The notes beneath the pieces were generated by a model. The model saw nothing but the letters and a program-made list of their open reading frames with translations. It did not search any database and was not told where the DNA came from. 64,000 nucleotides of DNA from Sphingomonas sp. QA11 (lineage in GTDB: Bacteria; Pseudomonadota; Alphaproteobacteria; Sphingomonadales; Sphingomonadaceae), in contig NZ_CP098774.1 in NCBI RefSeq assembly GCF_028473665.1, positions 5,265,501 to 5,329,500 on the forward strand, written 5' to 3'. Positions within the stretch are counted from its first letter, which is position 1. Every line of letters begins with the position of its first letter. Both the position numbers and the translations under genes were made by a program. Positions 8,685 through 17,301 of the stretch are shown one piece after another.

Positions 8685-10088
8685 TCAGGCAGTCTTGGCG
8701 GTGGGGGAGGAATGTTCGGCATCGAGCGCGCGGCGGACCTCGCGGTAGGCGGCCTCGTCGAGCGGGAAACGCCAGATCAGGGCGGCGGCGATGATGTGCG
8801 CGAGCGCGGGGCCGAGCGCGAAAGTGTATTTCAGTGCTTCGAGCGATCCGGGCGCGCTCGCCGCCTTGGGGTCGAAACCGAACCAGGCGACCAGCGGCAG
8901 GGCAAGGCCGATGCCGAGGGCGGGACCGAGCTTCGCCGACAGGCTGAACACCGAATAGAACAGGCCGGTCCGCTCGTGCCCGGTCTTCAGCCGGTGCGCG
9001 TCGGCGACATCGCCGACCATCGCGCGCAGCATCAGGTTGCCGGAACCCTGGGTCAGGCCCTGCGCCACGGTGAGCGCGATCATCAGGCCGAGCATCCCGG
9101 GGAAGACGAAGACCAGCCCGATATTGATCGCCGCCTGGGCGAGCTCGCCCACGATGGCGGTCTGGCGCTTGCCCAGCCCGTAGCCGATACGCAGCCAGAT
9201 CGGACCGGCCAGCACGCCGAAGATGAATTGCAACAGGTAAAGGCCGCTCGCCCAGGCGGGCAGGCCCATATAGTTGACCGCGAAGAACACGATCAGCCCG
9301 GCGCGGATGCTCTGCCCGGCGGTCACCGCGACGTCGGAGGCGAGCACGCGGAGCAGCAGGCCGTCGGAGAGGATGACCTTCGCCGTCGCCCAGAAGCCGG
9401 CCCGAACCGGCGGCGTATCGGGCAGAGGCGGCTCGCGAAAGGCGAGCAGGCTGGCGAACAGCGCCGGGATCAGCGTGACGATGATGAAGCCGCCGACTAC
9501 CTGTAGTTTCAGCCCGCCATCGCCCGGCCTGACCTGGTCGAGCAGCGTCGGCAGCACCAGCACGAGCAGCAGCCCGATCGAGCGGAGGGTGAGTTGATAG
9601 GTCACCACCCGGGTGCGGCCGTGATAGTCGCGGTCGATCTCCCCCGCCCAGGCGGAGAAGGGAATCTCGATCATCGTCCAGCCGAGATAGAAGACGAACA
9701 GGACGAGCCCGAGATACAGCGGCCCGACCAGAGCCGACGGCGGGAAGAACAGCAGCGCCGAGCCCAGCCCGAACAGCACGCCGCCCGCCGCGATCCAGGG
9801 GCGTCGCCGCCCGAAGCGGCTGCGCGTGCGGTCGCTGAGCACGCCGACGATCGGGTCCGACGCCACGTCCCAGAGGCGGCCGAGCAGGAAGATGAAGCCG
9901 ATCGTGGCCAGCGATATGCCGAAATGCGTCGCGTAGAGTTGCGGCACGAAGATCGCGAGCGGCAGCCCGGCCCCCGCGATCGGCACCGCCATCGACGCGA
10001 AGCCGATCAGCCTGAGCGCGGCAGGGCGATCCGATGCAAGGGCTGCCTTGGCGGGAACCGGGAAATCGTGGAAGGCGAGCGTTGCCAT
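8685..10088 (-). CDS. MFS transporter of the glycoside-pentoside-hexuronide:cation symporter (GPH) type
   Basis: 467 residues with about 12 hydrophobic segments. The loop VGVLSDRTRSRFGRRRPWI after the second helix is the signature of the GPH/MelB subgroup (usually D-x-T-R-S-R-x-G-R-R-x-P). GPH proteins normally move sugars or glycosides with Na+ or H+ across the inner membrane. Sitting between a TonB receptor and organosulfur enzymes, it may import a sulfated sugar or a desulfated product. It starts 6 bp from the receptor gene, so the two are co-transcribed. Confidence 0.87.
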   Translation of the reverse strand: MATLAFHDFPVPAKAALASDRPAALRLIGFASMAVPIAGAGLPLAIFVPQLYATHFGISLATIGFIFLLGRLWDVASDPIVGVLSDRTRSRFGRRRPWIAAGGVLFGLGSALLFFPPSALVGPLYLGLVLFVFYLGWTMIEIPFSAWAGEIDRDYHGRTRVVTYQLTLRSIGLLLVLVLPTLLDQVRPGDGGLKLQVVGGFIIVTLIPALFASLLAFREPPLPDTPPVRAGFWATAKVILSDGLLLRVLASDVAVTAGQSIRAGLIVFFAVNYMGLPAWASGLYLLQFIFGVLAGPIWLRIGYGLGKRQTAIVGELAQAAINIGLVFVFPGMLGLMIALTVAQGLTQGSGNLMLRAMVGDVADAHRLKTGHERTGLFYSVFSLSAKLGPALGIGLALPLVAWFGFDPKAASAPGSLEALKYTFALGPALAHIIAAALIWRFPLDEAAYREVRRALDAEHSSPTAKTA

Positions 10089-10094
10089 GGACCC

Positions 10095-12485
10095 TCAGAT
10101 CCTCACGCGGAAGGTGGCGCCAGCGGTGCGGGGATCGCCCAGATTGGCGGTGATCACACCGCTGGCGACGATCGACAGGGTCTGGAAATAATCCTTGTCG
10201 AAGATGTTCTTGGCCCAGACCGACAGGTCGTAACGCCCGCCATCGAGGCGCACGCCGATGCGCGCGTTGCCGATCCCGTAGGAGGGCACGAGCGAGAAGC
10301 GGCTGTCGCTGACCGCGGTGTAGAAGGACGATCGCCAGCTATAGTCGGCATGGCCGTACAACTCGGTGCCGCCGCCCAGCGGCCGGCGGAAATCGCCGCC
10401 GCCGGTGAAGGTCCATTTCGGCACGCCCGCCAGCGGCTTGCCGGACAGGTCGGTCGAGGGGGAGATGTTGCTCGTCTCGACCGGCGTCGGGCCCTTTGGG
10501 TAGCTCACATAATAGGCGTCGGTATAGGCGCCCGACAGGTTGAGGCTGATCTTGCTGGTAATTGCCCAGACCGCATCCGCCTCAACGCCGCGCGACCGCG
10601 CGAGCGGGATGTTGGTGATGTAGTTGCGGAAATTGGTGGTGCTGGGGATCTGCTCGGTGATCGCCGTCTGATAGTTGGCGACATCGGTCCAGAAGGCGGC
10701 GGCGTTCAGCGTGAGCGCGCGGTTGAAGAGCTGGCTCTTCACGCCGACCTCGTAATTGTCGACCTTCTCCGGCGCGACCACCGCGCTGACGCCGGCCGGG
10801 AGGTTGGAGAGGTTGAGCCCGCCCGACTTGTTACCGCGCGAATAGCTCGCATAGAGCAGCACGTCGTCGGTCGCCTTCCAGCTCAGCGTGGCCAGGCCGG
10901 ACAGGCTGTCGTCGCTGGTCTCGGCGGTATAGGCGGTGACCGGGTTGAGCTGGTTGCGCAGCGCCTGCGCCGCTGTCCGCTGCGCCTGGGTCAGCCCGGC
11001 CAGCGAAAGCCCCGCGACCTGTTGCTGGGCAAAGCCGCCGACCTTCTTCTCATGCGTATAGCGCAGGCCGGTGGTCAGGCTGAGGGCATCGCTGATATGC
11101 CAGACGGTCTGGCCGAACAGCGCGTAGCTGCGCGTCACCGGTGTCGATTGCGATTGCGCCTCGAAGCCGTTGACGGCTGCGTTGGTCGCGACCGGGTCCG
11201 CCGCATATTGTGCGGGGAACAGCCATTTGGGCGCTGCCGATCCATAGGCGGATGACCCATAGCCACGGATGATCTGGTAGAAATAATAGGCGCCGACGAC
11301 ATAGTCGATCCTGTTGGTGCCGTTCGAGGCGAGGCGCAGTTCCTGGCTGAACTGGCGCTGGTTGTTCTGTTGCTGGCTCTTCAGATTGACCGGCAGGGCG
11401 GTGTAATCGGCATCGTTCGCCGGGAACCAGTTCCACTGGCGGCTTGCCGTGACCGAGGTGAGCGTGACCGGCCCGACATCCCAGTCGAGCTGGCCCGATA
11501 CGCCCCAGGTATCCATGTTCGCCTGGAAATTCGCCTCCGCGTCGGTGACGCGGGCGAAGGGCGTGAAGGGCAGCGGCGTGTAGCCCGCGCGATTGACCCG
11601 ATCGATGAAGTTGTTCGCGATCGGCGCCCCATTGTCATATTTCGTGATGACCCCGGCAATCAGCGGGATGCAGCAATTCTGTTTCTGCTTGCCGTAATCG
11701 GCGATGATCCGCGCGGTCAGGTTGGGCGTGGGAGTGATCAGCAATTGCCCGCGCGCGGTGAAATTGTCGAAATCATGGACCTTCCTGCCCGTCGTGATGT
11801 TGCTGATGAAGCCATCGCGATGCGTGTCGCTGATGCTGATCCGGGCGGCGACCAGATTGTCGATCAGCCCGCCGCTGATCGATCCGCGGACCTGGTGGAA
11901 ACCGTAATTGCCGCCGGTCGCTTCGCCGAAGCCCTGCAGGTCGAAGGTCGGTGCCTTGCTGGTGATGTTGATCGCGCCGGCAGTGGTGTTCTTGCCGAAC
12001 AAGGTGCCCTGCGGTCCGCGCAGCACCTCGATCCGGTCGAGATCGACCAGCTCGAACTGGCTCTGGCCGAGGCGGCCGTAATAGACTTGGTCGATATAGA
12101 TGCCGACGCCGTTCTCCAGCCCGTCATTGGTGAGTGCGACGTTGGAACCGAGGCCGCGGATGTTCACATTGGTGTTGCGCGGGTTGAAGCTGAAGACCTG
12201 CAGGCTCGGCACGCTCTGCTGGATCGTACCGAGCGTATAGTCGCCCCGGGCGCGCAGGCTTTCCTCGCTGACCACGCTGAGCGCGATCGGCACGTCCTGG
12301 GCGCGTTCCGACCGGCGCCGTGCGGTGACGACGACGTCGTCGGCCGCCTCGTCAGTCGCGGTCGCGTCGTTGCTGGCAAGGTGCTGACCGTCCAACGCCG
12401 TCTGTGCGGTCGCGGGCTGGGCGAGCAGCGCCAATGGCGCGGCGCCTGCGAGCGCAACGAAACGGAAATGCCGGCCTGAATCCAT
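10095..12485 (-). CDS. TonB-dependent outer-membrane receptor
   Basis: 796 residues from the ATG at 12485, which has AAAAGGG ten bases upstream; in-frame alternatives lie at 12494 and 12554. A signal peptide ends at QPATAQ. The TonB box/plug region follows: DDVVVTARRRSERAQDVPIALSV then the plug with VLRGPQGTLFGKNT. The beta-barrel ends in FRVRI with a terminal aromatic/aliphatic pattern. It is the first gene of the sulfur operon, so it probably imports a bulky sulfate ester or sulfonate. A perfect palindrome 266 bp upstream of the start is a candidate control site. Confidence 0.92.
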   Translation of the reverse strand: MDSGRHFRFVALAGAAPLALLAQPATAQTALDGQHLASNDATATDEAADDVVVTARRRSERAQDVPIALSVVSEESLRARGDYTLGTIQQSVPSLQVFSFNPRNTNVNIRGLGSNVALTNDGLENGVGIYIDQVYYGRLGQSQFELVDLDRIEVLRGPQGTLFGKNTTAGAINITSKAPTFDLQGFGEATGGNYGFHQVRGSISGGLIDNLVAARISISDTHRDGFISNITTGRKVHDFDNFTARGQLLITPTPNLTARIIADYGKQKQNCCIPLIAGVITKYDNGAPIANNFIDRVNRAGYTPLPFTPFARVTDAEANFQANMDTWGVSGQLDWDVGPVTLTSVTASRQWNWFPANDADYTALPVNLKSQQQNNQRQFSQELRLASNGTNRIDYVVGAYYFYQIIRGYGSSAYGSAAPKWLFPAQYAADPVATNAAVNGFEAQSQSTPVTRSYALFGQTVWHISDALSLTTGLRYTHEKKVGGFAQQQVAGLSLAGLTQAQRTAAQALRNQLNPVTAYTAETSDDSLSGLATLSWKATDDVLLYASYSRGNKSGGLNLSNLPAGVSAVVAPEKVDNYEVGVKSQLFNRALTLNAAAFWTDVANYQTAITEQIPSTTNFRNYITNIPLARSRGVEADAVWAITSKISLNLSGAYTDAYYVSYPKGPTPVETSNISPSTDLSGKPLAGVPKWTFTGGGDFRRPLGGGTELYGHADYSWRSSFYTAVSDSRFSLVPSYGIGNARIGVRLDGGRYDLSVWAKNIFDKDYFQTLSIVASGVITANLGDPRTAGATFRVRI

Positions 12486-12911
12486 GTTTGTCATACCCTT
12501 TTCATGTTCGATCCGCGAACGGCACAGCTCTCCGTTCCCGGAATCAATCGACACCGAGGCTAAAGATGCAACAATAGGCCGCGCGGACCGCGCGTTATAA
12601 GCTATTGATCAAGAACCGGTCCTTCAGGACCTATTGTTGTTCAAGCAATTCCAGATGGCAGGTGAAAGCAATCGCTGCGCATATTCGCGGGCTCCTTGCC
12701 GAGTTACGGGCCGTGGTCGATCAGGCAATATGATCATGCTGATCGAACGACTCATACCCTATCGATTCGATAGGGTATGAGAAGCAAAGTTCGACTTGTT
12801 GGTACGAAAGCGCGACTAACGACGTGGGCGACGCGCGGCCTGCCGCGTCGCGAAACCGGATGACGGTTTTTTCACGAAGCATCCACTACACCGTCAGACC
12901 CCGGAGCCTAG
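12486..12911. other. Intergenic control region between TonB receptor and VirJ-like gene
   Basis: About 420 bp without a gene, between two divergently transcribed genes. It should carry both promoters. Besides the 31-bp palindrome listed separately, GGTCCTTCAGGACC near 12616 is a small inverted repeat. I see no open frame worth calling. Confidence 0.6.
12751..12781. promoter_or_regulatory. Perfect 15-bp palindrome (candidate operator)
   Basis: CTCATACCCTATCGA at 12751-12765, one centre base, then the exact complement TCGATAGGGTATGAG at 12767-12781. Symmetry this perfect, moderate AT content and the position between divergent genes favour a binding site for a dimeric regulator over a terminator: it is at the 5' side of both genes and has no T-run. 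No regulator gene lies beside it. Confidence 0.6.
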
Positions 12912-13691
12912 GTGCGAGCGATGGAAATGCCGCGTCTTGTCGATCGTCCGATCCGCCGCCGTCCGGCCCGCCGCGCCTTGCGCTGGCTGGGTGGGGGGGC
13001 GGTGCTGATCGTCGCCGCGCTGCTGGCGCTGGCGGGCATTGCCGGTTTCTTCGACCGCGATCCAATCCACCAGTTCGGCCATTTCGGTCAGGAGCGGGTC
13101 CCGGTCGTCGGCCTGTTCTTCTCGGGTGATATGGGGCTTCGGTTCGGCATGGGTCCGCACGTCACCAGCGCGCTGGCGGCGCAGGGCATCCCGGTGATGG
13201 GGGTGAATTCCCCGACGATCTTCGGCCGGCGCCGCAACCGCGCCGAGGTCGATGACCTGGTCGCGGGCACCGTGCGGGCCGCGCTGGAGCGGGCGCATGC
13301 CGACCGGGTCGTGCTGGTCGGACAGTCGTTCGGGTCGGATATCATCGGTACCGGCATCGCCCGGCTGCCGGCCGATCTCCGCGCGAAGGTCGCCGCGATC
13401 GTGCTGGTGGTGCCGGGACGGAGCGTGTTCTTCCGCGCCGATCCAACCAGCCTCGCCTATCGCGGCACGCCCGACGCCCAGGCGATCGACGCGGCACGGA
13501 CCCTGTCCTGGGCGCCGCTGACCTGCATCTATGGCGCGCGCGAGACCGACAGCCTGTGCCCGCTGCTTGGCGGGGTCGCGCGGCGCATCGAACTACCCGG
13601 GGGGCATTTCCTCAACAATGATCCGGCCCGGCTGATCCCGACGATCCTCGGCGCGCTGCGCCCGGTCCTGCCCAAGAGTATCCCGTCATGA
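12912..13691 (+). CDS. VirJ/AcvB-family lysyl-phosphatidylglycerol hydrolase
   Basis: 259 residues from GTG 12912, chosen because GGAG stands five bases upstream; ATG 12921 is the alternative. A membrane anchor or signal (about residues 24-45) is followed by an alpha/beta-hydrolase fold with nucleophile motif GQSFGSD and a C-terminal GGHF histidine. AcvB/VirJ proteins sit in the periplasm and hydrolyse lysyl-phosphatidylglycerol, tuning how much of the lipid MprF/LpiA makes. Here it heads the operon that also holds mprF, which strongly supports the assignment. Its length corresponds to the short VirJ-like form, without the extra N-terminal domain of AcvB. Confidence 0.85.
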   Translation: MRAMEMPRLVDRPIRRRPARRALRWLGGGAVLIVAALLALAGIAGFFDRDPIHQFGHFGQERVPVVGLFFSGDMGLRFGMGPHVTSALAAQGIPVMGVNSPTIFGRRRNRAEVDDLVAGTVRAALERAHADRVVLVGQSFGSDIIGTGIARLPADLRAKVAAIVLVVPGRSVFFRADPTSLAYRGTPDAQAIDAARTLSWAPLTCIYGARETDSLCPLLGGVARRIELPGGHFLNNDPARLIPTILGALRPVLPKSIPS

Positions 13692-14095
13692 TCTTGCGAC
13701 TCCTCATCCTGATGCTCGCCCTTGTCGCCACGCCCGTTTTTGCCGGGACGACAGCCACTCGCGACATGCCGATCGGGCTGTGGCAGAACCCGAAGGGCAC
13801 GCTCCGCGTGCGCACCATGGCTTGCGGAGATGCGCTGTGCGGCGCGATCGCCGCCGCCACGCCCGTTGCCGAGGCCGATGCGCGCGATGCCGGGATCGAC
13901 AAGCTGGTCGGTATCGAATTGCTGAAGGACTATCGCAAGATCGGACTCGATCGCTGGGCCGGCACCGTTTATGTGCCAGACATGGGGCACAGCTTCTCTT
14001 CGCGGATACAAAGGCTCGCGCCTGATACGCTGAAGATCTCCGGTTGTCTTATCGGAGGGTTCCTGTGCAAGTCGCAGATCTGGAAACGCGTCTGA
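13688..14095 (+). CDS. DUF2147 secreted protein
   Basis: 135 residues with a clean signal peptide (ILRLLILMLALVATPVFA). The mature domain, PIGLWQNPKGTLRVRTMACGDALCGAI through GTVYVPDMGHSFSSRIQRL to a Cys-rich end (GCLIGGFLCKSQIW), is DUF2147, a small periplasmic lipocalin-like beta domain of unknown ligand. Cysteines at both ends could form disulfides. It overlaps the hydrolase stop by four bases (ATGA) and the mprF start by about 30 bases, so it belongs to a tight three-gene operon for lysyl-phosphatidylglycerol. A paralogue lies at 24369-24791. Confidence 0.85.
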   Translation: MILRLLILMLALVATPVFAGTTATRDMPIGLWQNPKGTLRVRTMACGDALCGAIAAATPVAEADARDAGIDKLVGIELLKDYRKIGLDRWAGTVYVPDMGHSFSSRIQRLAPDTLKISGCLIGGFLCKSQIWKRV

Positions 14096-16653
14096 TCCAC
14101 GCCAAGGCGCGATCGGGCACGGCGCAGTGGATGCTCCGGCATCGCCGCTGGCTGGTCGCCGCCGCGGTGCTGGCGGTCGCGCTTCTCGGCTTCGCCGCTC
14201 TCCGCGAGCTGCTCGCCGAAGTCCGGCTCAAGGAAGTGCGGGCCGCATTGCACGCGATACCCGACGCCTCGATCGGCCTCGCCCTTGCGCTGACGGTCGG
14301 CAGCTATCTCTGCCTGACGCTCTACGACGTGCTGGCGCTCCGTGCGATCGGGCGGCCGCTGCCTTGGCGGACGGCGGCGCTCGCCTCCTTCACCAGCTAT
14401 ACCGTCAGCCATAATCTCGGCCTCTCGCTGCTGACGGGCGGATCGGCGCGCTACCGGGTCTATGCGACCGCCGGGCTTGAACTCGGCGATGTCGCGCGGG
14501 TGACCCTGCTCGCCTCGGCGACGTTCTGGGGCGGGGTCGCCGTGGTCGGGGCGGCGGCGCTCTTCTTCGCCGCGACGCCGATCGAACTTGGCATCGTCAC
14601 GATCGCGCCGCTTGCTGGGCACCTCGCCGGCGCGGCGCTGCTTGGGGGCATCGTCCTGCTGTTCGCCGTGCGCGCATCCGGGCGCAAACGGATTGGCTGG
14701 GGCGATTTCGTCCTGCCGGTCCCGTCGCTCCCGATCCTGTCGGCGCAGATCGGGGTGGCGGCGCTCGACCTGCTGCTTGCCGCGACGACGCTGTACGTGC
14801 TGCTGCCCGCCGCCTCGGCACCGCCGCTCGACCTGTTCCTTGTCGCCTATGCGGTCGGGCTCGTGGCGATACTGGTGACTCATGTGCCCGGCGGTATCGG
14901 CGTGTTCGAGGCAGTGATGCTGGCGACGGTGCCCGGCGACCGGCCGGGGCTGTTCGCCGCGCTGCTGCTGTACCGCGTCATCTATTACCTGTTGCCGCTG
15001 GCCACCGCGGCCGGTTTGCTGGGCGTGCTCGAAGGGCGGCGCCTGCGCCACCCGATCGCGGTCGGCGTGTCGATGGTCGAGCAGGCAAGCCGGGCGCTGG
15101 CTCCGCCTCTGCTCGCCGCACTCGTCTTCACCGGCGGCTTGGTGCTGCTTGTGTCGGGTGCGCTGCCCGCCGCGCGCGACCGCATCTTCTGGCTGGCTGA
15201 CGTCCTGCCGCTGCCCTTTATCGAGGCATCGCATTTCTCGGCGAGCCTGGCGGGCACTGTGCTGATCATGGTGTCGCCAGCGATCAACGCGCGGCTGCGC
15301 AGCGGCTTCATCGCCGCGCGGCTGCTGCTGGTCGGGGGGGCTGTCTTCTCGATCCTGAAGGGCGTGGATTATGAGGAAGCGGCGATCCTGACGGTGATCG
15401 CGGGCATCCTGCAATATTGCCGTCCCGCCTTCTATCGCCGCGCCGGTGTGTTCGACGCGCCGTTCCAGCGCCTGTGGCTCGCCGCCGCGATGGTCGCGCT
15501 CGCGCTCAGCCTGTGGGCCGGCTTCTTCGCGTACAAGCGCGTGCCCTATTCGACCGACCTGTGGTGGGAATTCGCCTGGCGGGGCAATGCCCCCCGCTTC
15601 CTCCGGGCGAGCGTCGGCGCGGTCGTCGTCCTCGTCGCGGTGGCGGCGTGGCGGCTGCTCGCTGCGCCGGTGCGCGCGCATGGCGAAAGCGTGCTGGCGC
15701 GCGAGATCGCCGACCGCGCCTTCGCCGTTTCTTCCCGCGCCGACGCGGCGCTCGCCTATACCGGCGACAAGCATTTCATCGTTTCGGCCTCGGCCGACGC
15801 CTTCCTGATGTACCGCGTGCAGGGCCGCACCTGGGTCGTGATGGGGGACCCGGTCGGCCCGGTCGCCGCCTGGTCCGAACTGGTCTGGCGGATCCGCGCC
15901 GAATGCGATGCGGCGCATGGCCGGCTCTGCTTCTATCAGGCGAGCACCGACATGCTGCCGCTGCTGGTCGAACTCGGCCTGCAGACGATGAAATATGGGG
16001 AGGAGGCGCATGTGCCGCTCGATCCCTTCTCTCTCGACGGCCCCACCGGCAAGTCGCTGCGTCATTCGGTGCGTCGGGCCGAGGCGGCCGGGCTGCGGTT
16101 CGAGATACTGCCTGTCGCGAACGTCGCCGCTTATGGCCCGGCGCTGAAAGAAGTGTCAGACGCGTGGCTGCGCGGCAAGGCAGGGGCGGAGAAGCGTTTC
16201 AGCATCGGGCGCTTCGACCCCGATTACCTGGTCCGGTTCGATTGCGCGGTGTTGTGGCAGGAGGATCGCATCATTGCCTTCGCCAATATCTGGGCGACGC
16301 GGAACCGTCACGAATTGTCGGTCGACCTGATGCGGCATTTCCCCGACACGCCCTATGGCACGATGGATCTGCTGCTCGTCCGTCTGATGCAATGGGGGGA
16401 GGCCGAGGGCTATCGCCGTTTCAACCTGGGCATGGCGCCGTTGTCGGGGCTGGGCGGCGGGCGGCTCGCGCCGGGTTGGTCGCGGATCGGCCATGCCATC
16501 TACGGCCATGGCGAGGCGCTGTACGGCTTTGCGGGGCTCCGGTCGTTCAAGGCGAAGTTCCACCCCGACTGGCAACCGCGCTATGTCGCGACGCCGCCCG
16601 GGCTTCCTGCTGCCCGCACGATGATCGACCTGATCGCGCTGATCGGGGGCTGA
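14065..16653 (+). CDS. mprF: MprF: bifunctional lysyl-phosphatidylglycerol synthase and flippase
   Basis: 862 residues. GTG 14065 is chosen because GGAGGG lies five bases upstream; a TTG at 14044 is a weaker start. About 14 membrane helices (residues 30-530) form the flippase part with the conserved SYTVSHNLG and HVPGGIGVFEA blocks. The soluble C-terminal DUF2156/GNAT-like domain transfers lysine from lysyl-tRNA to phosphatidylglycerol; ends such as FSIGRFDPDYL and NLGMAPLSGLGGG are typical. The product makes the membrane less negative and protects against cationic peptides and acid. The neighbouring VirJ-type hydrolase should remove the same lipid. Confidence 0.93.
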   Translation: MQVADLETRLIHAKARSGTAQWMLRHRRWLVAAAVLAVALLGFAALRELLAEVRLKEVRAALHAIPDASIGLALALTVGSYLCLTLYDVLALRAIGRPLPWRTAALASFTSYTVSHNLGLSLLTGGSARYRVYATAGLELGDVARVTLLASATFWGGVAVVGAAALFFAATPIELGIVTIAPLAGHLAGAALLGGIVLLFAVRASGRKRIGWGDFVLPVPSLPILSAQIGVAALDLLLAATTLYVLLPAASAPPLDLFLVAYAVGLVAILVTHVPGGIGVFEAVMLATVPGDRPGLFAALLLYRVIYYLLPLATAAGLLGVLEGRRLRHPIAVGVSMVEQASRALAPPLLAALVFTGGLVLLVSGALPAARDRIFWLADVLPLPFIEASHFSASLAGTVLIMVSPAINARLRSGFIAARLLLVGGAVFSILKGVDYEEAAILTVIAGILQYCRPAFYRRAGVFDAPFQRLWLAAAMVALALSLWAGFFAYKRVPYSTDLWWEFAWRGNAPRFLRASVGAVVVLVAVAAWRLLAAPVRAHGESVLAREIADRAFAVSSRADAALAYTGDKHFIVSASADAFLMYRVQGRTWVVMGDPVGPVAAWSELVWRIRAECDAAHGRLCFYQASTDMLPLLVELGLQTMKYGEEAHVPLDPFSLDGPTGKSLRHSVRRAEAAGLRFEILPVANVAAYGPALKEVSDAWLRGKAGAEKRFSIGRFDPDYLVRFDCAVLWQEDRIIAFANIWATRNRHELSVDLMRHFPDTPYGTMDLLLVRLMQWGEAEGYRRFNLGMAPLSGLGGGRLAPGWSRIGHAIYGHGEALYGFAGLRSFKAKFHPDWQPRYVATPPGLPAARTMIDLIALIGG

Positions 16654-16708
16654 GCGTCAGTTCCTCGCGGCCATTGTCCCGTCCGTAGAGGCTACACGTC
16701 CCGGCGGT

Positions 16709-17128
16709 TCAGTCCATGACCTCGGTCGCCCCGATCCACAGCGAGCTCGATCCGCGCGCGTCATGCTCGACCCGCAGGCGCAGGCCCCAGCCGCGAATCG
16801 TTTCGATCGGCTTCTTCGCGCCCATTGCAGCGAATTTGCGGCGGATACGGAACACCAGCACTTCGCAGGTATCTGGCTGCGCATTGTTCTCGGCGAGCAG
16901 GTTGCGCAGATCGGACCAGGTGGCACGGCCACGCTTGATCAGCTTCACCACGATCGCCGCCTCTAGAGGAGACAACGGCACTGGCCGGCCATTCCAGCAA
17001 ACCTCGAGCGGATCGAAGGTCGCGGTCAGCGAGCCTCGCTTGATCAGCGGACGACGCCCTTCCTCGTCCGGAATCGACGTGACTGGCGCGTGGGATCGGA
17101 CATCGGAACGAGGGGCGGTGCCGTGCAT
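16709..17128 (-). CDS. OmpR-type winged-helix DNA-binding protein without receiver domain
   Basis: 139 residues from ATG 17128; the open frame extends to 17266 but the added part shows no conservation. Residues 45-125 match the Trans_reg_C winged helix: a beta strand, VPLSPLEAAIVVKLIKRG, the recognition region EVLVFRIRRKFAAMG and the wing IETIRGWGLRLRVE. No phospho-acceptor domain is present, so it is either a stand-alone regulator or is controlled by a partner. It is convergent with mprF and divergent from a histidine kinase gene, so it may govern one of them; this is inference. No clear ribosome site was seen. Confidence 0.75.
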   Translation of the reverse strand: MHGTAPRSDVRSHAPVTSIPDEEGRRPLIKRGSLTATFDPLEVCWNGRPVPLSPLEAAIVVKLIKRGRATWSDLRNLLAENNAQPDTCEVLVFRIRRKFAAMGAKKPIETIRGWGLRLRVEHDARGSSSLWIGATEVMD

Positions 17129-17301
17129 GCAATATATGATAGTCGGGCGACATGGCGTCTCACCCGGGATGCCGCGAACGGCGTTCAGCCCCGGACGAAC
17201 GGCATAAATGGCGCGAACGGCACGTAGAGCCCGATCAACGTCACAAAGGTGCTGTTTACCGGTCAAGCGGTCGCTGGCTACGATGGCTGGTGCATGTGAC
17301 G

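Noticed and set aside
13969..16065. 698-codon minus-strand frame opposite mprF
   Set aside because: Shadow of mprF codon structure with Gln/Arg/Asp-rich low-complexity translation; mprF is unmistakable.
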